Shown piece by piece: positions 45,515 to 53,396 of a DNA stretch of 64,000 nt. This DNA is from a virus. The stretch lies in the IMG/VR virus record IMGVR_UViG_3300037155_000072, positions 1 through 64,000 of that record; one strand, 5' to 3'. The notes beneath the pieces are model-generated. The model was given only the letters and a program-made list of their open reading frames with translations, did not search any database and had not been told where the DNA came from. Both the position numbers and the translations under genes were made by a program. The stretch's first letter is position 1. Every line of letters starts with the position of its first letter.

Positions 45515-45972
45515 GAGTGTAGTTTTGCAACAGCGCGCATGTGTTCATGAAGGGCCTCGTCGGTCAGGTTCCTCAACTGAGTCCCGTCAAGAGTTTGGTT
45601 GGGGGAGCCGGGGTCTTTCAACTTCTCGGCTTCAATTTCCTTCTGAAGCAGGGCCAGCGCGCGCCATGCCATTTTCACCGAATGGCGGACCCCGTCGGTG
45701 TCCATAGTGCCGCGTTGGAGAAAATGGCGCATCATCGTGTCCGCTTCGTCTGCTGACTTTCCACGCGCCCAGTGTAAAGGCTGCCCAGGGTTATGCTGTT
45801 CGTTCCCGCGGCGGGATAGATTCGCAATGGCACAGATTGCATCTGGGAAGTAGTCCAGGAACCCCGAGGCGACTGGGAACATCTTGCGCTCGTCAGCCTT
45901 CAACGGGAGAGTAGTGGCTCGGGTGGGCGCGCCGCCAATGCCCGTCATGGCGTAGGGTGTGCTGGCGCTCAT
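45511..45972 (-). CDS. dATP/dGTP diphosphohydrolase N-terminal-like (DUF5664-like) protein
   Basis: 153 residues. FPVASGFLDYFPDAICAIANLS, NEQHNPGQPLHWARGKS and DTDGVRHSVKMAWRALALL form the pattern I associate with DUF5664, a family linked in databases to phage dATP/dGTP diphosphohydrolases. Such enzymes adjust purine deoxynucleotide pools. Adjacent genes (2-deoxyribosyltransferase-like and P-loop kinase) also look nucleotide-related. Family recalled from memory. Confidence 0.7.
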   Translation of the reverse strand: MSASTPYAMTGIGGAPTRATTLPLKADERKMFPVASGFLDYFPDAICAIANLSRRGNEQHNPGQPLHWARGKSADEADTMMRHFLQRGTMDTDGVRHSVKMAWRALALLQKEIEAEKLKDPGSPNQTLDGTQLRNLTDEALHEHMRAVAKLHS

Positions 45973-46532
45973 ACTAAATCAATCTGGACGCGGTAGTCCT
46001 CGGAGTGTGGTAAGTCGGTGAGGTTAAAACTCCCGTCGTGGGTAGGGTGAATGAACTGAAATGGGATGCCGAATCCTCGGGCTATCTCGATTTCCGCAGC
46101 CACCCCGGTAGACTCGCGCCAGCCCGGCAACGTGAGAATAACGAACCGGCAGGAGAGTTGGATAAACTCGGTGTCTATCCGCTTCCAGAAATTCCAATCC
46201 CCTTTTACCTCGGGGTAGAGCACGTGAATGGGGTGCGAGTGGGTAATCGGACTGAGAATATTCCAGCCGCAAGTATTAATAAGATACCCCGCTGCACGAG
46301 TCACTGCCTCGAATCTAAATCGCTGCACGAGCTCAGTGATTCGTTTGTCCGGAGACTTGTAAGAGTAGGGCACCGCGAGATAGGTGAGTGGCGCGGCAAC
46401 TAATCCGTGAAAAGGTTTCTTCTTCACGCTGTCCGGCTCCGGTAGAGTGAGTTTTACGGGTAGCACGTGCCGGTAGGTTTCAATCCCACCAACTAAGGGA
46501 GGACAGGAGTTGTCTATTTCTGGATTGTTCAT
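45969..46532 (-). CDS. DUF1937 / nucleoside 2-deoxyribosyltransferase-like protein
   Basis: 187 residues. YLAVPYSYKSPDKRITELVQ, NILSPITHSHPI, FWKRIDTEFIQLS and ILTLPGWRESTGVAAEIEIA match the Rossmann-like fold of deoxyribosyltransferase relatives, with the catalytic-type Glu in the last motif. Probably acts on nucleosides or nucleotide sugars. ATGA overlap with the next gene. Confidence 0.75.
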   Translation of the reverse strand: MNNPEIDNSCPPLVGGIETYRHVLPVKLTLPEPDSVKKKPFHGLVAAPLTYLAVPYSYKSPDKRITELVQRFRFEAVTRAAGYLINTCGWNILSPITHSHPIHVLYPEVKGDWNFWKRIDTEFIQLSCRFVILTLPGWRESTGVAAEIEIARGFGIPFQFIHPTHDGSFNLTDLPHSEDYRVQIDLV

Positions 46533-46535
46533 AGT

Positions 46536-47525
46536 TTATTCGAAAGCGGAAAAGGTTTCAACCGGTGCCGCATCCAGCGACGTGAGGAATTCCTGGACGG
46601 TCCAGACGCGTGTCGAGGGAGGCGCTTCCGGCGCGTTCCAAATCACCGGCAGCCTGTCGCCTTGCCGTTGAGCAGAGACTTTTCGAATCGCGTCCTGGTC
46701 CAGCGCGGCCGCCATATGGTCGTCTACGCCCGGTTTCTTCGTCCGTTGCATATACGCCTGGGGCGAGGTCATGACGTGGAAGTGTTGGAAGCCCGCTTCT
46801 TTGAGCGCGTTGAACCCGGCCGTGGTCGTCACGTTGGTAATTGCCACGCGGGGGAAATTCACAGACCCGGCGAAAGCAACCAGCAGCTTAATCCAAAATC
46901 CTGGTGTGCCGAAGTCCGGCCATTCTTTTGCCACCGACTGAACGAACAACCAGCGCGCGGGAGTCAGCGGCACCTCTTTCGAGATAGTGCCTTCGCCCCA
47001 GGCAAACACCGTAGGGAACAGCGTGGAAAAATGTTCGGGCTTGTTCGCGAGAGGGAACACGGCTCGGGCGGCCGCTACTAACGGAGCCGAGGCATCCAGC
47101 ACCTTTGCCTTGATTTGCTGCGCCAGCCAATCCTTCCCTACCCCAGTGCGGCCGGTGAAGAAAAAGCGAGTGTTCGTCACTGGCGCGGGTTCAGTGGCGA
47201 AGGTGGATATGTCCATAGTCGGCGGAGACGCGGACAACACGAGTGGCGCGAGCGGAGCGAGCGGAGCCTCAGTCGCGGCACCGGGGAGTGTATTCTTAAC
47301 GCTAGGCCCCACCACCGTCTTCGGGGAAGGGGCGGGCGACGTAAATAAAGGGTCGTGGTCGGTGATTGTCGCTCCGTCCGTCCGTTGCGGGCCGCTGTAA
47401 TCCTTGTCCGGGATTATCTGCGTGGTCGGAGGCAAGTCCTCCCTCTGTGCTGAGGGACTCTGTGCCACCAATGCCGCCAGGGCAGACATCGGGTCCAGGT
47501 TTTGAGGTATGTTCAGTGTTTCCAT
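46536..47525 (-). CDS. P-loop kinase-like protein (possible dNMP kinase)
   Basis: 329 residues. A disordered Pro/Ala/Ser-rich N-terminal 115 residues, then FFFTGRTGVGKDWLAQ with the P-loop GRTGVGKD at 125-132; the GKD ending is common in deoxynucleotide monophosphate kinases of phages. Later segments RVAITNVTTTAGFNALKEAGF and FHVMTSPQAYMQR fit a kinase core. Neighbours are nucleotide enzymes. Confidence 0.65.
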   Translation of the reverse strand: METLNIPQNLDPMSALAALVAQSPSAQREDLPPTTQIIPDKDYSGPQRTDGATITDHDPLFTSPAPSPKTVVGPSVKNTLPGAATEAPLAPLAPLVLSASPPTMDISTFATEPAPVTNTRFFFTGRTGVGKDWLAQQIKAKVLDASAPLVAAARAVFPLANKPEHFSTLFPTVFAWGEGTISKEVPLTPARWLFVQSVAKEWPDFGTPGFWIKLLVAFAGSVNFPRVAITNVTTTAGFNALKEAGFQHFHVMTSPQAYMQRTKKPGVDDHMAAALDQDAIRKVSAQRQGDRLPVIWNAPEAPPSTRVWTVQEFLTSLDAAPVETFSAFE

Positions 47526-47628
47526 ATTTTAATTCCGTATCGGTATCTACAAAATAGTGCGGTGGAACCTGGAGCGGGACCTCATCGGCCTCGCCCTCTA
47601 TCAGATAGACTTCTATGCAACCGTTCAT
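47302..47628 (-). CDS. Short overlapping frame before the kinase gene
   Basis: ATG at 47628 begins a frame whose first ~35 residues (IEVYLIEGEADEVPLQVPPHYF) look protein-like and lie outside the kinase gene; the rest overlaps the kinase start in another frame. A promoter lies upstream. It may be a real small gene with a long overlap, or a leader frame. Low certainty. Confidence 0.3.
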   Translation of the reverse strand: MNGCIEVYLIEGEADEVPLQVPPHYFVDTDTELKYGNTEHTSKPGPDVCPGGIGGTESLSTEGGLASDHADNPGQGLQRPATDGRSDNHRPRPFIYVARPFPEDGGGA

Positions 47629-47649
47629 AATTCATCTTTCACTGTGCCG

Positions 47650-47678
47650 AGGTTAGCAGTCCCTCGGCATAGTCACAA
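47650..47678 (-). promoter_or_regulatory. Promoter for the kinase/nucleotide gene block
   Basis: Minus strand: TTGTGA (47673-47678), 17 bp, TAACCT (47650-47655). About 21 bases lead to the ATG at 47628. A second GGTTGTAG element lies just upstream (near 47685). The wider gap 47629-47813 holds no other gene; the phrase GACTATGCCG occurs twice in it. Confidence 0.5.
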
Positions 47679-47813
47679 CCTCATTCTACAACCCAAGCAA
47701 CGGCTGTCACACGCTGAGGTGTTGCATTCCCGGCATAGTCCATCTTTACGCACCAGTCCGCTGCTGCCTTAGTAAAAAAAGGCCCGGAACCGCAGACATA
47801 CCAAACCCAGATT

Positions 47814-48380
47814 TTAACCTTTCGCGGCATAGCCACAAAGCTTTCTCCGGAGAGCCTTCGCCACCGAGGGGGTAAGAGAGGACAGGGTTTTGCAAAAGTT
47901 CTGGCGGCGTTCTATTTCGTTCTCGATTGCTTCCCACAACGCGTCGAGCCCGGCCACGTGCAGCTCAATAGCGGACATCTGGCGCTCCAGAAGAACGAGA
48001 GTTGTTTTCTGCGCCGGAACTCGGGAGTCCAGCACCGTGCCGCGCCGTTGAAAAAGCTTGTAGGCGCGCTGGGCGTTCTCTCGTGTCGCACAAACCCGGT
48101 GCAAACGCCGGTCCAGTTTCTCCCAGGTCAGTGACTGGAGACGCACCGAGACTTTCTGCTCTTGGGGAATTGCAACCCGCTTGGACTCGAATACCGTAGC
48201 TCGTGCCTCGCGCCAAGTCTTTCGTTCGCTATTGGTTGAGTGTGCCAGGGGCGCACAAAGCATTTCTGTCGCGACTTCCTTGGGCAGGTGGTCTTTATCC
48301 ACGATTTTGAGTTGTTCGCCCCGGTTCCGTTGGTTGACGAATTCGGCATCCCGTCGATTTTGATTAATGTGATTATTCAT
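47814..48380 (-). CDS. Basic coiled-coil protein
   Basis: 188 residues, highly charged with long helices (REARATVFESKRVAIPQEQK, ALWEAIENEIERRQNFCKTL). Its ATG overlaps the RNA ligase stop by eight bases. No family recognised. Confidence 0.6.
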   Translation of the reverse strand: MNNHINQNRRDAEFVNQRNRGEQLKIVDKDHLPKEVATEMLCAPLAHSTNSERKTWREARATVFESKRVAIPQEQKVSVRLQSLTWEKLDRRLHRVCATRENAQRAYKLFQRRGTVLDSRVPAQKTTLVLLERQMSAIELHVAGLDALWEAIENEIERRQNFCKTLSSLTPSVAKALRRKLCGYAAKG

Positions 48381-49359
48381 TTGTATTAGTTTTGTTTGTG
48401 TCTTGTTTGTTTAAAATCTCCACCTCTTTGAAAACTGTCCAGCCCGAGGTGAGTTTGCCGAGATACCATTGCGCGAACCCTTGAACTACCCCTCGGAGAA
48501 TTCCCTGTTTAAACTCTGCGAAAAGTTCTTGCTTAATCCAATCAGACTCCTCGGCAAGTAAATCGGTTTGGAGCTCGGCGATGAGCGGACCGATGTCTTT
48601 GGCTTCCTGTTTCAAGACGCCCTGTTCGCGGAGGTGCTGCACGGCTTTCAACCACCGGGCTTCCGTTCGTAGCTTCTTGGTCAGCTTTTCACCAATCGGA
48701 CCAAATCCAGCCTCCCCCTTCGGGTGCGCTTTGAACCCCATTTTTTCTTTGAACTTGTCGCTGACTACCTTGGCCGTCATCGGATGCCCGGGGCGCTCGC
48801 CGTGGGATTTCGAATAGTTCTTGAGCACGAAGCCCTCGATTTTACAGCCTCCGAGGCTCGACTCAAGGTGTAGTAACGTCGAGGAAAAATCCGCGGTCGG
48901 TGCGGGCTGCCCATGCCACAGCCTCGCAACTACCTCCAGGCCCAAAAACATAGCGTGACGTTCCTTCTCCGCCACGTCCAGATATTCCCCGGAGGAGTCG
49001 ATAACGTCGAACAGCACCAGATTGCCCTTCGGCACCCGGCCGTATGTTAGGACGTTATGCTTCGGCTTGGCAAGGAATTCGCATTGATACGTCCAGCCCT
49101 CGCTTAGCACCGCGTCTTTAAAGCAGCGATGCGCGGATTCGACAGCGAGTTTAAACATGCCGGGATTTTCTTGGTCAATCACGGTGGACTTGCTACGGCA
49201 AATAAGCGCCATGAGTGCCCCCGTCATGGAATAGGCATCGGGCGCAACATTAAACGAAAATTGGCTGCCGTCGTATTTCTCTTCAACGACGACGGTGCCG
49301 TCGAGGATACCGGCGGTGTGCCGTTCGCCCAGGCGATATATTTTTGGTATTGTAGTCAT
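48373..49359 (-). CDS. RNA ligase (Rnl2-like nucleotidyltransferase fold)
   Basis: 328 residues from ATG 49359. Motif I VVEEKYDGSQF with nucleotidyl-lysine Lys 28 and Asp 30-Gly 31; a middle YQCEFLAKPKHNVLTYGRVP (motif III region), motif IV KIEGFVLKNYS and motif V TAKVVSDKFKEK complete the ligase set. Enzymes of this family seal RNA nicks and are often used by phages to repair tRNAs cut by host anticodon nucleases. The start was preferred over an in-frame ATG at 49383 because that codon overlaps a probable -10 box (TTGCAC, 16 bp, TAATGT at 49380-49407). Confidence 0.8.
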   Translation of the reverse strand: MTTIPKIYRLGERHTAGILDGTVVVEEKYDGSQFSFNVAPDAYSMTGALMALICRSKSTVIDQENPGMFKLAVESAHRCFKDAVLSEGWTYQCEFLAKPKHNVLTYGRVPKGNLVLFDVIDSSGEYLDVAEKERHAMFLGLEVVARLWHGQPAPTADFSSTLLHLESSLGGCKIEGFVLKNYSKSHGERPGHPMTAKVVSDKFKEKMGFKAHPKGEAGFGPIGEKLTKKLRTEARWLKAVQHLREQGVLKQEAKDIGPLIAELQTDLLAEESDWIKQELFAEFKQGILRGVVQGFAQWYLGKLTSGWTVFKEVEILNKQDTNKTNTNE

Positions 49360-49363
49360 AATC

Positions 49364-49669
49364 TCAAAGAACCGCTGACACATTATCAGACTCTACCGAA
49401 GGTGCAACCCCTATTTCACTGATTTCTACGATTTCAGTTTCGATAATAGGTTGGTTAAGTTCAGCACAGAAATCTACTGCCACCTTTACCAGCCGGTCAA
49501 ACACGAACGGGGGCACCACGTAACCGCACGGGCCGCCCGAGGATGAAATGATTATTTTCTCCGGACCGTTCCATCCATAAGAGATTTGACCGTGCTTAAA
49601 CTCCTCGCGCAAGACAGAGATTTCGTAGTAAGTCCCCGAGCATCCGAAAACATTGACTTTCCATTTCAT
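49364..49669 (-). CDS. Hypothetical protein (101 aa)
   Basis: Mixed beta/alpha (YYEISVLREEFKHGQISYGW, PFVFDRLVKVAVDFCAEL). ATGA overlap upstream; its 3' end contains the RNA ligase promoter. No family recognised. Confidence 0.6.
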   Translation of the reverse strand: MKWKVNVFGCSGTYYEISVLREEFKHGQISYGWNGPEKIIISSSGGPCGYVVPPFVFDRLVKVAVDFCAELNQPIIETEIVEISEIGVAPSVESDNVSAVL

Positions 49670-49884
49670 AATATTGGTAATTCATGGACCTGATATAGTG
49701 GCGCACCCTCAGTAGGCTCGGGGAGGTTAGCCCACACATGCGCCGGAGCTAAAGACTTCGATTGCACTCCATTCTCATCCAGGCTCGCAGTCCAGCCATA
49801 ATAGCAGACCCTAATCGCGTAATCAAACTGAGGCGTGAGCTGGCGCGGATTATCAGGCGGCGCAAGTTTAGGCGCGGTTTCCAT
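49666..49884 (-). CDS. Hypothetical protein (72 aa)
   Basis: ATG 49884 is two bases past the previous stop; an alternative in-frame ATG at 49908 overlaps it. Small beta-rich domain by appearance (FDYAIRVCYYGWTASLDENG). Coupled by ATGA to the next gene. Confidence 0.5.
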   Translation of the reverse strand: METAPKLAPPDNPRQLTPQFDYAIRVCYYGWTASLDENGVQSKSLAPAHVWANLPEPTEGAPLYQVHELPIL

Positions 49885-49886
49885 TG

Positions 49887-50132
49887 TCAAGGCTCCATAA
49901 AAGTCCAATCCTCGCCAAACACAGTCTGCTCAGCTTTGGACGGTTCGCCGTTCTTCTTAAGAATTCGACAAGTCAACCAGGGCTGACAGTCGTCGTCATC
50001 GAAGCTGTGATGTTGAAAAGCGACGACTTGTAACACGTTGCGCTTTCCTTTTGTGCGCACTCGGCAACCCACCGTCACCCCGAAGTTACGACGCCAGTGC
50101 TCTTCTCGAATACTCCTCAATGAACTTTTCAT
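49887..50132 (-). CDS. Hypothetical protein (81 aa)
   Basis: Start at ATG 50132, overlapping the previous gene by 47 bases; the longer frame upstream is low-quality. Basic N-terminus and a beta-type middle (VTVGCRVRTKGKRNVLQVVA) then an acidic DDDD run. No family recognised. Confidence 0.5.
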   Translation of the reverse strand: MKSSLRSIREEHWRRNFGVTVGCRVRTKGKRNVLQVVAFQHHSFDDDDCQPWLTCRILKKNGEPSKAEQTVFGEDWTFMEP

Positions 50133-50508
50133 TGAGGCCCAGCGCGATGAGAGCTCTGCGCTCCGACTCCGTAACCACTGCGCGACTTGCCCGAGATATT
50201 CGAGACTGCAACCTTTTAAATCGCTTTTCTCTATATCGCTCGCACTCGTCGATTTCGTCGAGGAGGTAGGGCAGGGCGTGCCGGGCGGCCACCCAGAAGT
50301 AATAGAGTCGCCAGCAGTGGATGCAATCGGTTTCTGGTCGAGGAATTTTCCGCAGTAGCACAAATCCGTCCCCGAGAAGGAAGCGGCTGATGGATTTATG
50401 TTGTGCGATTTTGTAGTGGTGTTTTTCACATTCGATACAGGTTCGGCCGTTTATTGGCGACCAGCGCAAATCAGCCCGGCGGGATTTGCGTTTGGGTTTT
50501 GTCCACAT
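50086..50508 (-). CDS. HNH-like or zinc-finger protein (140 aa)
   Basis: Basic N-terminus, then TCIECEKHH and TDCIHCWRLYY: two CxxC pairs that could bind one zinc, followed by charged helices. Resembles small phage zinc proteins; no catalytic HNH residues clearly visible. Confidence 0.55.
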   Translation of the reverse strand: MWTKPKRKSRRADLRWSPINGRTCIECEKHHYKIAQHKSISRFLLGDGFVLLRKIPRPETDCIHCWRLYYFWVAARHALPYLLDEIDECERYREKRFKRLQSRISRASRAVVTESERRALIALGLNEKFIEEYSRRALAS

Positions 50509-51046
50509 TTAGCGAGGCCCTCTCGGTCATTTCCTGCACGCTCTTCGCCGCGTCTGCGTCACTACATTCACAGCGGCGCATTAACTCAGCAACTGAAATC
50601 GACACTCCGTCGTTACCGTGCAGTAGATATTTTTCAGGGTCCGTAAGGGCTTCAACCGTCTGTTGGCCGTGCGAAACCACCCTTACCCGGTCCTGGTAAG
50701 CCGATTTGATTTTCGCACGCTGCACCAGAAAAGCGTCAATCCTGCGCTTGTATTCACGGGCCAAATTCTCCCAATGACCGGCTTCGCCTAGTTTACGAAA
50801 AGACTTACTGTCCCGTTCCGCCTTCTGAAGTTTAACGAGGTATTTTTGTGTCAGCCGCTGTGATTGGGCCAGCATACGTTCATAGCCATCTGCAAAATCC
50901 TCCGCTTTCCACTTCGCTTCGCGTTCTTCCCGATACCACCGCCCGTGAACCAGCGAAAACATATCTGGGCACTGAGTAATCAGCCCCCACATACCGAATG
51001 CGCCACACACCGCACCGACCACCATAAGAAAGAAAAGCCCCATCAT
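50471..51046 (-). CDS. Membrane-anchored coiled-coil protein
   Basis: 191 residues. N-terminal membrane segment (about 3-22, LFFLMVVGAVCGAFGMWGLI) then a long charged coiled coil (REEREAKWKAEDFADGYERM onward) facing the cytoplasm. ATGA overlap upstream. Function unknown. Confidence 0.6.
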   Translation of the reverse strand: MMGLFFLMVVGAVCGAFGMWGLITQCPDMFSLVHGRWYREEREAKWKAEDFADGYERMLAQSQRLTQKYLVKLQKAERDSKSFRKLGEAGHWENLAREYKRRIDAFLVQRAKIKSAYQDRVRVVSHGQQTVEALTDPEKYLLHGNDGVSISVAELMRRCECSDADAAKSVQEMTERASLNVDKTQTQIPPG

Positions 51047-51327
51047 TGTATCCTCCTAAAATTCTTTTCCCAAAGTTCTTTTGCTATGACTGTTGCCACC
51101 TCGGTGACAAACTCCTCGCGCAGCAAAGGCATCTCGCGATGCATTAACTCATGAATCAGTGTATCCAGATAATCTAATGGGCGCAGCCGAGGGTCTACCT
51201 CGATTGCGCCACTACTCTGATAGCATACGCCCCAGCCTGGATGCCCCTTACTATAGGGACCTTTCTTGGTCTGGTTGCGCTCGATGACCGGCGGGTAGGT
51301 CTTGCTGGTGTTGAGTTTGACTCTCAT
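51043..51327 (-). CDS. Small zincin-like metalloprotein
   Basis: 94 residues. LIHELMHRE contains the HExxH zinc motif at 59-63, preceded by DYLDT and followed by a helix with EEFVTEVATVIAKELW whose Glu may be a third ligand. Small phage proteins of this kind are predicted metallopeptidases. Coupled by ATGA on both sides. Confidence 0.75.
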   Translation of the reverse strand: MRVKLNTSKTYPPVIERNQTKKGPYSKGHPGWGVCYQSSGAIEVDPRLRPLDYLDTLIHELMHREMPLLREEFVTEVATVIAKELWEKNFRRIQ

Positions 51328-51797
51328 TTCCTGGCTCTTGGTATGAACTCTCTCACTTCGTCCCAGGTGTAACTGAAGCAGCCAGAGTAGTTACAGCGAT
51401 ACGCGTCGCCTGAACCCCCTACCCGGACCACCGTTTTCAGTCGGCGGCACAGGGGACACGTCACCCGCAACGGATTTACTGAGGTCACGGCACTCACAGC
51501 ATTCTTCGACGGCGGTGCATCCACAATTTGAACTCCGTCCAGAATCAGGTCCGCCAGTGACGCCCGTATCCGAATCTCCGGCCGGTGTTGATTTGCCTCG
51601 CAGGTCAATCCCGTCGCTAGCAGCTCCGCTTCGCTGTAGGGGGGATGGTCGTTGTATTCCGCCATCACCCTCTCGTTCTGTTTCGCACGCTCTAAAGCTG
51701 TTCGCTGGAGCGACTGGACTACCATAGCTCTTGCGGCTGCGATTGTTTCCACTGGGTTCGAAGCCAGTGGCAGGTGTGCCAAAGTTGATTTCGTCAT
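51324..51797 (-). CDS. Hypothetical protein with C-terminal zinc ribbon
   Basis: 157 residues. Helical N-terminal half (AAARAMVVQSLQRTALERAK) and a C-terminal ribbon with CPLCRR and CNYSGC. Possibly a nucleic-acid-binding adaptor. A second long frame overlaps it (see 51391-51864). Confidence 0.6.
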   Translation of the reverse strand: MTKSTLAHLPLASNPVETIAAARAMVVQSLQRTALERAKQNERVMAEYNDHPPYSEAELLATGLTCEANQHRPEIRIRASLADLILDGVQIVDAPPSKNAVSAVTSVNPLRVTCPLCRRLKTVVRVGGSGDAYRCNYSGCFSYTWDEVREFIPRARK

Positions 51798-51864
51798 AGT
51801 TGTGTCTCCATCCCGGCGACCGTTCTTTGTCGCCTTTTCCTGCGCAGTGATTTAGTTCATTCAT
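51391..51864 (-). CDS. AGKGDK-type small phage protein with overrunning frame
   Basis: The first 28 residues (NHCAGKGDKERSPGWRHNYD region) resemble a common short phage protein that normally ends soon after the NYDEI motif. Here no stop follows; the frame continues 157 codons through the next gene in another phase. The N-terminal part is probably translated; the rest is low-complexity and doubtful. Confidence 0.4.
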   Translation of the reverse strand: MNELNHCAGKGDKERSPGWRHNYDEINFGTPATGFEPSGNNRSRKSYGSPVAPANSFRACETEREGDGGIQRPSPLQRSGAASDGIDLRGKSTPAGDSDTGVTGGPDSGRSSNCGCTAVEECCECRDLSKSVAGDVSPVPPTENGGPGRGFRRRVSL

Positions 51865-51963
51865 AAGAAAAAACGTGCTGGCCTACTTTCTTTTGCCCGG
51901 ACCAACGCGGGAGTTCTGGCCTATTTTATAAACACCGGACCAGCGCGGCACAGCGAGTTAGCT

Positions 51964-52341
51964 TCAGGCCGTCTTGGCAACCTCTTCAGTGGCCTGCGCG
52001 CGGTTGGCGGCATTCTGGTAATCAATGCGGGTCAGCGCGCGCTGAAGCAGGGCAGTGAAGCCGGTAATCAGCGGCGTGTATTCCTGATTGATTGCGACCC
52101 AGCAGCCGAAAAACTCTTCAGCATGCGCCAGCAAGGCACCGTGCAGAAAATTAATTAGGCCCGCCTTCTCCGCATCATCGCGAGGGTTGGATATTGCATT
52201 TGCGTTGAGCTGCTTCAGCTTCGCATAGGCACCGATGATTTGCTGCGCTTCCGCAGGAGTCAGTGAGGTGCGCGGTGCAACAGCGGGGTTGGGTTCGCCG
52301 GTGGGTGTGGTGGGTTGTCCATTAACATTTACGATGCTCAT
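51964..52341 (-). CDS. Hypothetical helical protein (125 aa)
   Basis: Pro/Thr-rich N-terminal 25 residues then helices (TPAEAQQIIGAYAKLKQLNA, HGALLAHAEEFFGCWVAIN). Has its own promoter about 37 bases upstream. No family recognised. Confidence 0.6.
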   Translation of the reverse strand: MSIVNVNGQPTTPTGEPNPAVAPRTSLTPAEAQQIIGAYAKLKQLNANAISNPRDDAEKAGLINFLHGALLAHAEEFFGCWVAINQEYTPLITGFTALLQRALTRIDYQNAANRAQATEEVAKTA

Positions 52342-52377
52342 GTATTAGTTTGTGTTGTTTTGTTTAACTATGCGTTG

Positions 52378-52406
52378 AATCTATCATGGTGCGTCAGGCA
52401 CCACAA
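52378..52406 (-). promoter_or_regulatory. TTGTGG promoter with a normal leader
   Basis: Minus strand: TTGTGG (52401-52406), 17 bp, TAGATT (52378-52383). The start codon is at 52341, so this member of the promoter family would give a ~30-base AC-rich leader instead of a leaderless mRNA. Confidence 0.55.
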
Positions 52407-52479
52407 CCTCTAAGTGAAAGAAAAACTGGGTGCCGTCGTGTCCCCGGGCGAGTGTGGTTTTAACTGGAAAAATATCCAT
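52384..52479 (-). CDS. Tiny protein (31 aa)
   Basis: ATG 52479 to TGA 52384. Protein-like composition (MDIFPVKTTLARGHDG, QFFFHLEVVVPDAP). It overlaps the TTGTGG promoter at its 3' end. The remaining bases up to 52535 hold no certain gene. Confidence 0.35.
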   Translation of the reverse strand: MDIFPVKTTLARGHDGTQFFFHLEVVVPDAP

Positions 52480-52535
52480 TCCCAAACACCACACTAGAAT
52501 TTTCTCCAGGTCCCACTTCGATGGAAATATCCAGG

Positions 52536-53336
52536 TCATGATACCTCATCCCCGGCGATGGTGTCGGAGATACGTTTAAACGTGTCGGCACAGTCCGGTA
52601 TGGCGTTGATTGCGTTTTGGAGATTGGCAAATCTTTGAGTCGTCTCCTGATACCTAGACTCCTCCTCCCGGCAGGCACGGCTCATATCTTCCTGCTGTTG
52701 CGTGCCCATGTCTGCTAACCGGGTGAGTAGTTGAGTGAGTTGTTGTTCGAGTTGGCTAATGTGCTTGTTCATGCCCAGCAGCTCACCGCGTATCGTGAGA
52801 AAACCCTGGCGTTGCTCGTCGAGTAGCTGCTCCAGGGCGTCCCGAATCGATTCGTTAGTGCCCTTCCCTACCGCTTTCAACGCAACCTGCTCCGACAGCT
52901 CCTCCGCCGAAGGAAGGAGCTTCAGACTAATCAGGATGTTCTCGTAATCCTCCAGCAGCCCGCGATGGACTGGCTCCTCCCCCATATCTCGGGAGGCTTG
53001 GTCCAGTGAAAAATTGAACCGAGTGGGGAGTGCGCCGCCACGCTTGCGATACTTCCAAAAGAAAAGCAGCGCCATGTCCGCAATCCGAAGCGCATTTAGG
53101 TAGTCCTTTTGCGGGAGTTGGCCCACGGTGATTTGTTGGCCGCATACCAGGACACGGACCAACAGCTTAGGGTGCTTCGAGTCGGGCCGCAGGAGACTCA
53201 CGTTGCACCACTCGGCGGTCTGGAGTGCGAGGAGGGCGGCACGCGCTTCGCTGTCCGCGTGAAGCTTTGTCATGAAGCCCGTGGTGTTAATTAGCTCCTG
53301 GTGCGCCCGGAGCTGAGGGTATTTTGGTTTGTTCAT
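52536..53336 (-). CDS. Coiled-coil protein, first gene of the early operon
   Basis: 266 residues. N-terminal globular half with LLVRVLVCGQQITVGQL, and a C-terminal coiled coil (GELLGMNKHISQLEQQLTQL onward). It is the first gene leftward from the divergent region and has a leaderless promoter. First early genes often encode host-takeover proteins, but nothing specific is visible. Confidence 0.65.
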   Translation of the reverse strand: MNKPKYPQLRAHQELINTTGFMTKLHADSEARAALLALQTAEWCNVSLLRPDSKHPKLLVRVLVCGQQITVGQLPQKDYLNALRIADMALLFFWKYRKRGGALPTRFNFSLDQASRDMGEEPVHRGLLEDYENILISLKLLPSAEELSEQVALKAVGKGTNESIRDALEQLLDEQRQGFLTIRGELLGMNKHISQLEQQLTQLLTRLADMGTQQQEDMSRACREEESRYQETTQRFANLQNAINAIPDCADTFKRISDTIAGDEVS

Positions 53337-53342
53337 GCCGCC

Positions 53343-53371
53343 ACCATACCAGCCTCTACCACGAACTACAA
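53343..53371 (-). promoter_or_regulatory. Leaderless-type promoter opening the minus-strand module
   Basis: Minus strand: TTGTAG (53366-53371), 17 bp, TATGGT (53343-53348), 6 bases, ATG at 53336. It lies 25 bp from the large inverted repeat. Confidence 0.7.
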
Positions 53372-53396
53372 CCTCATTTCATTAAGTCATTACATT

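Noticed and set aside
45511-46532. Diaminopurine (Z-genome) phage
   Set aside because: Only a DUF5664-like protein hints at it; no purZ-like gene is seen and restriction-site avoidance suggests ordinary DNA. Kept only as a low-priority check.
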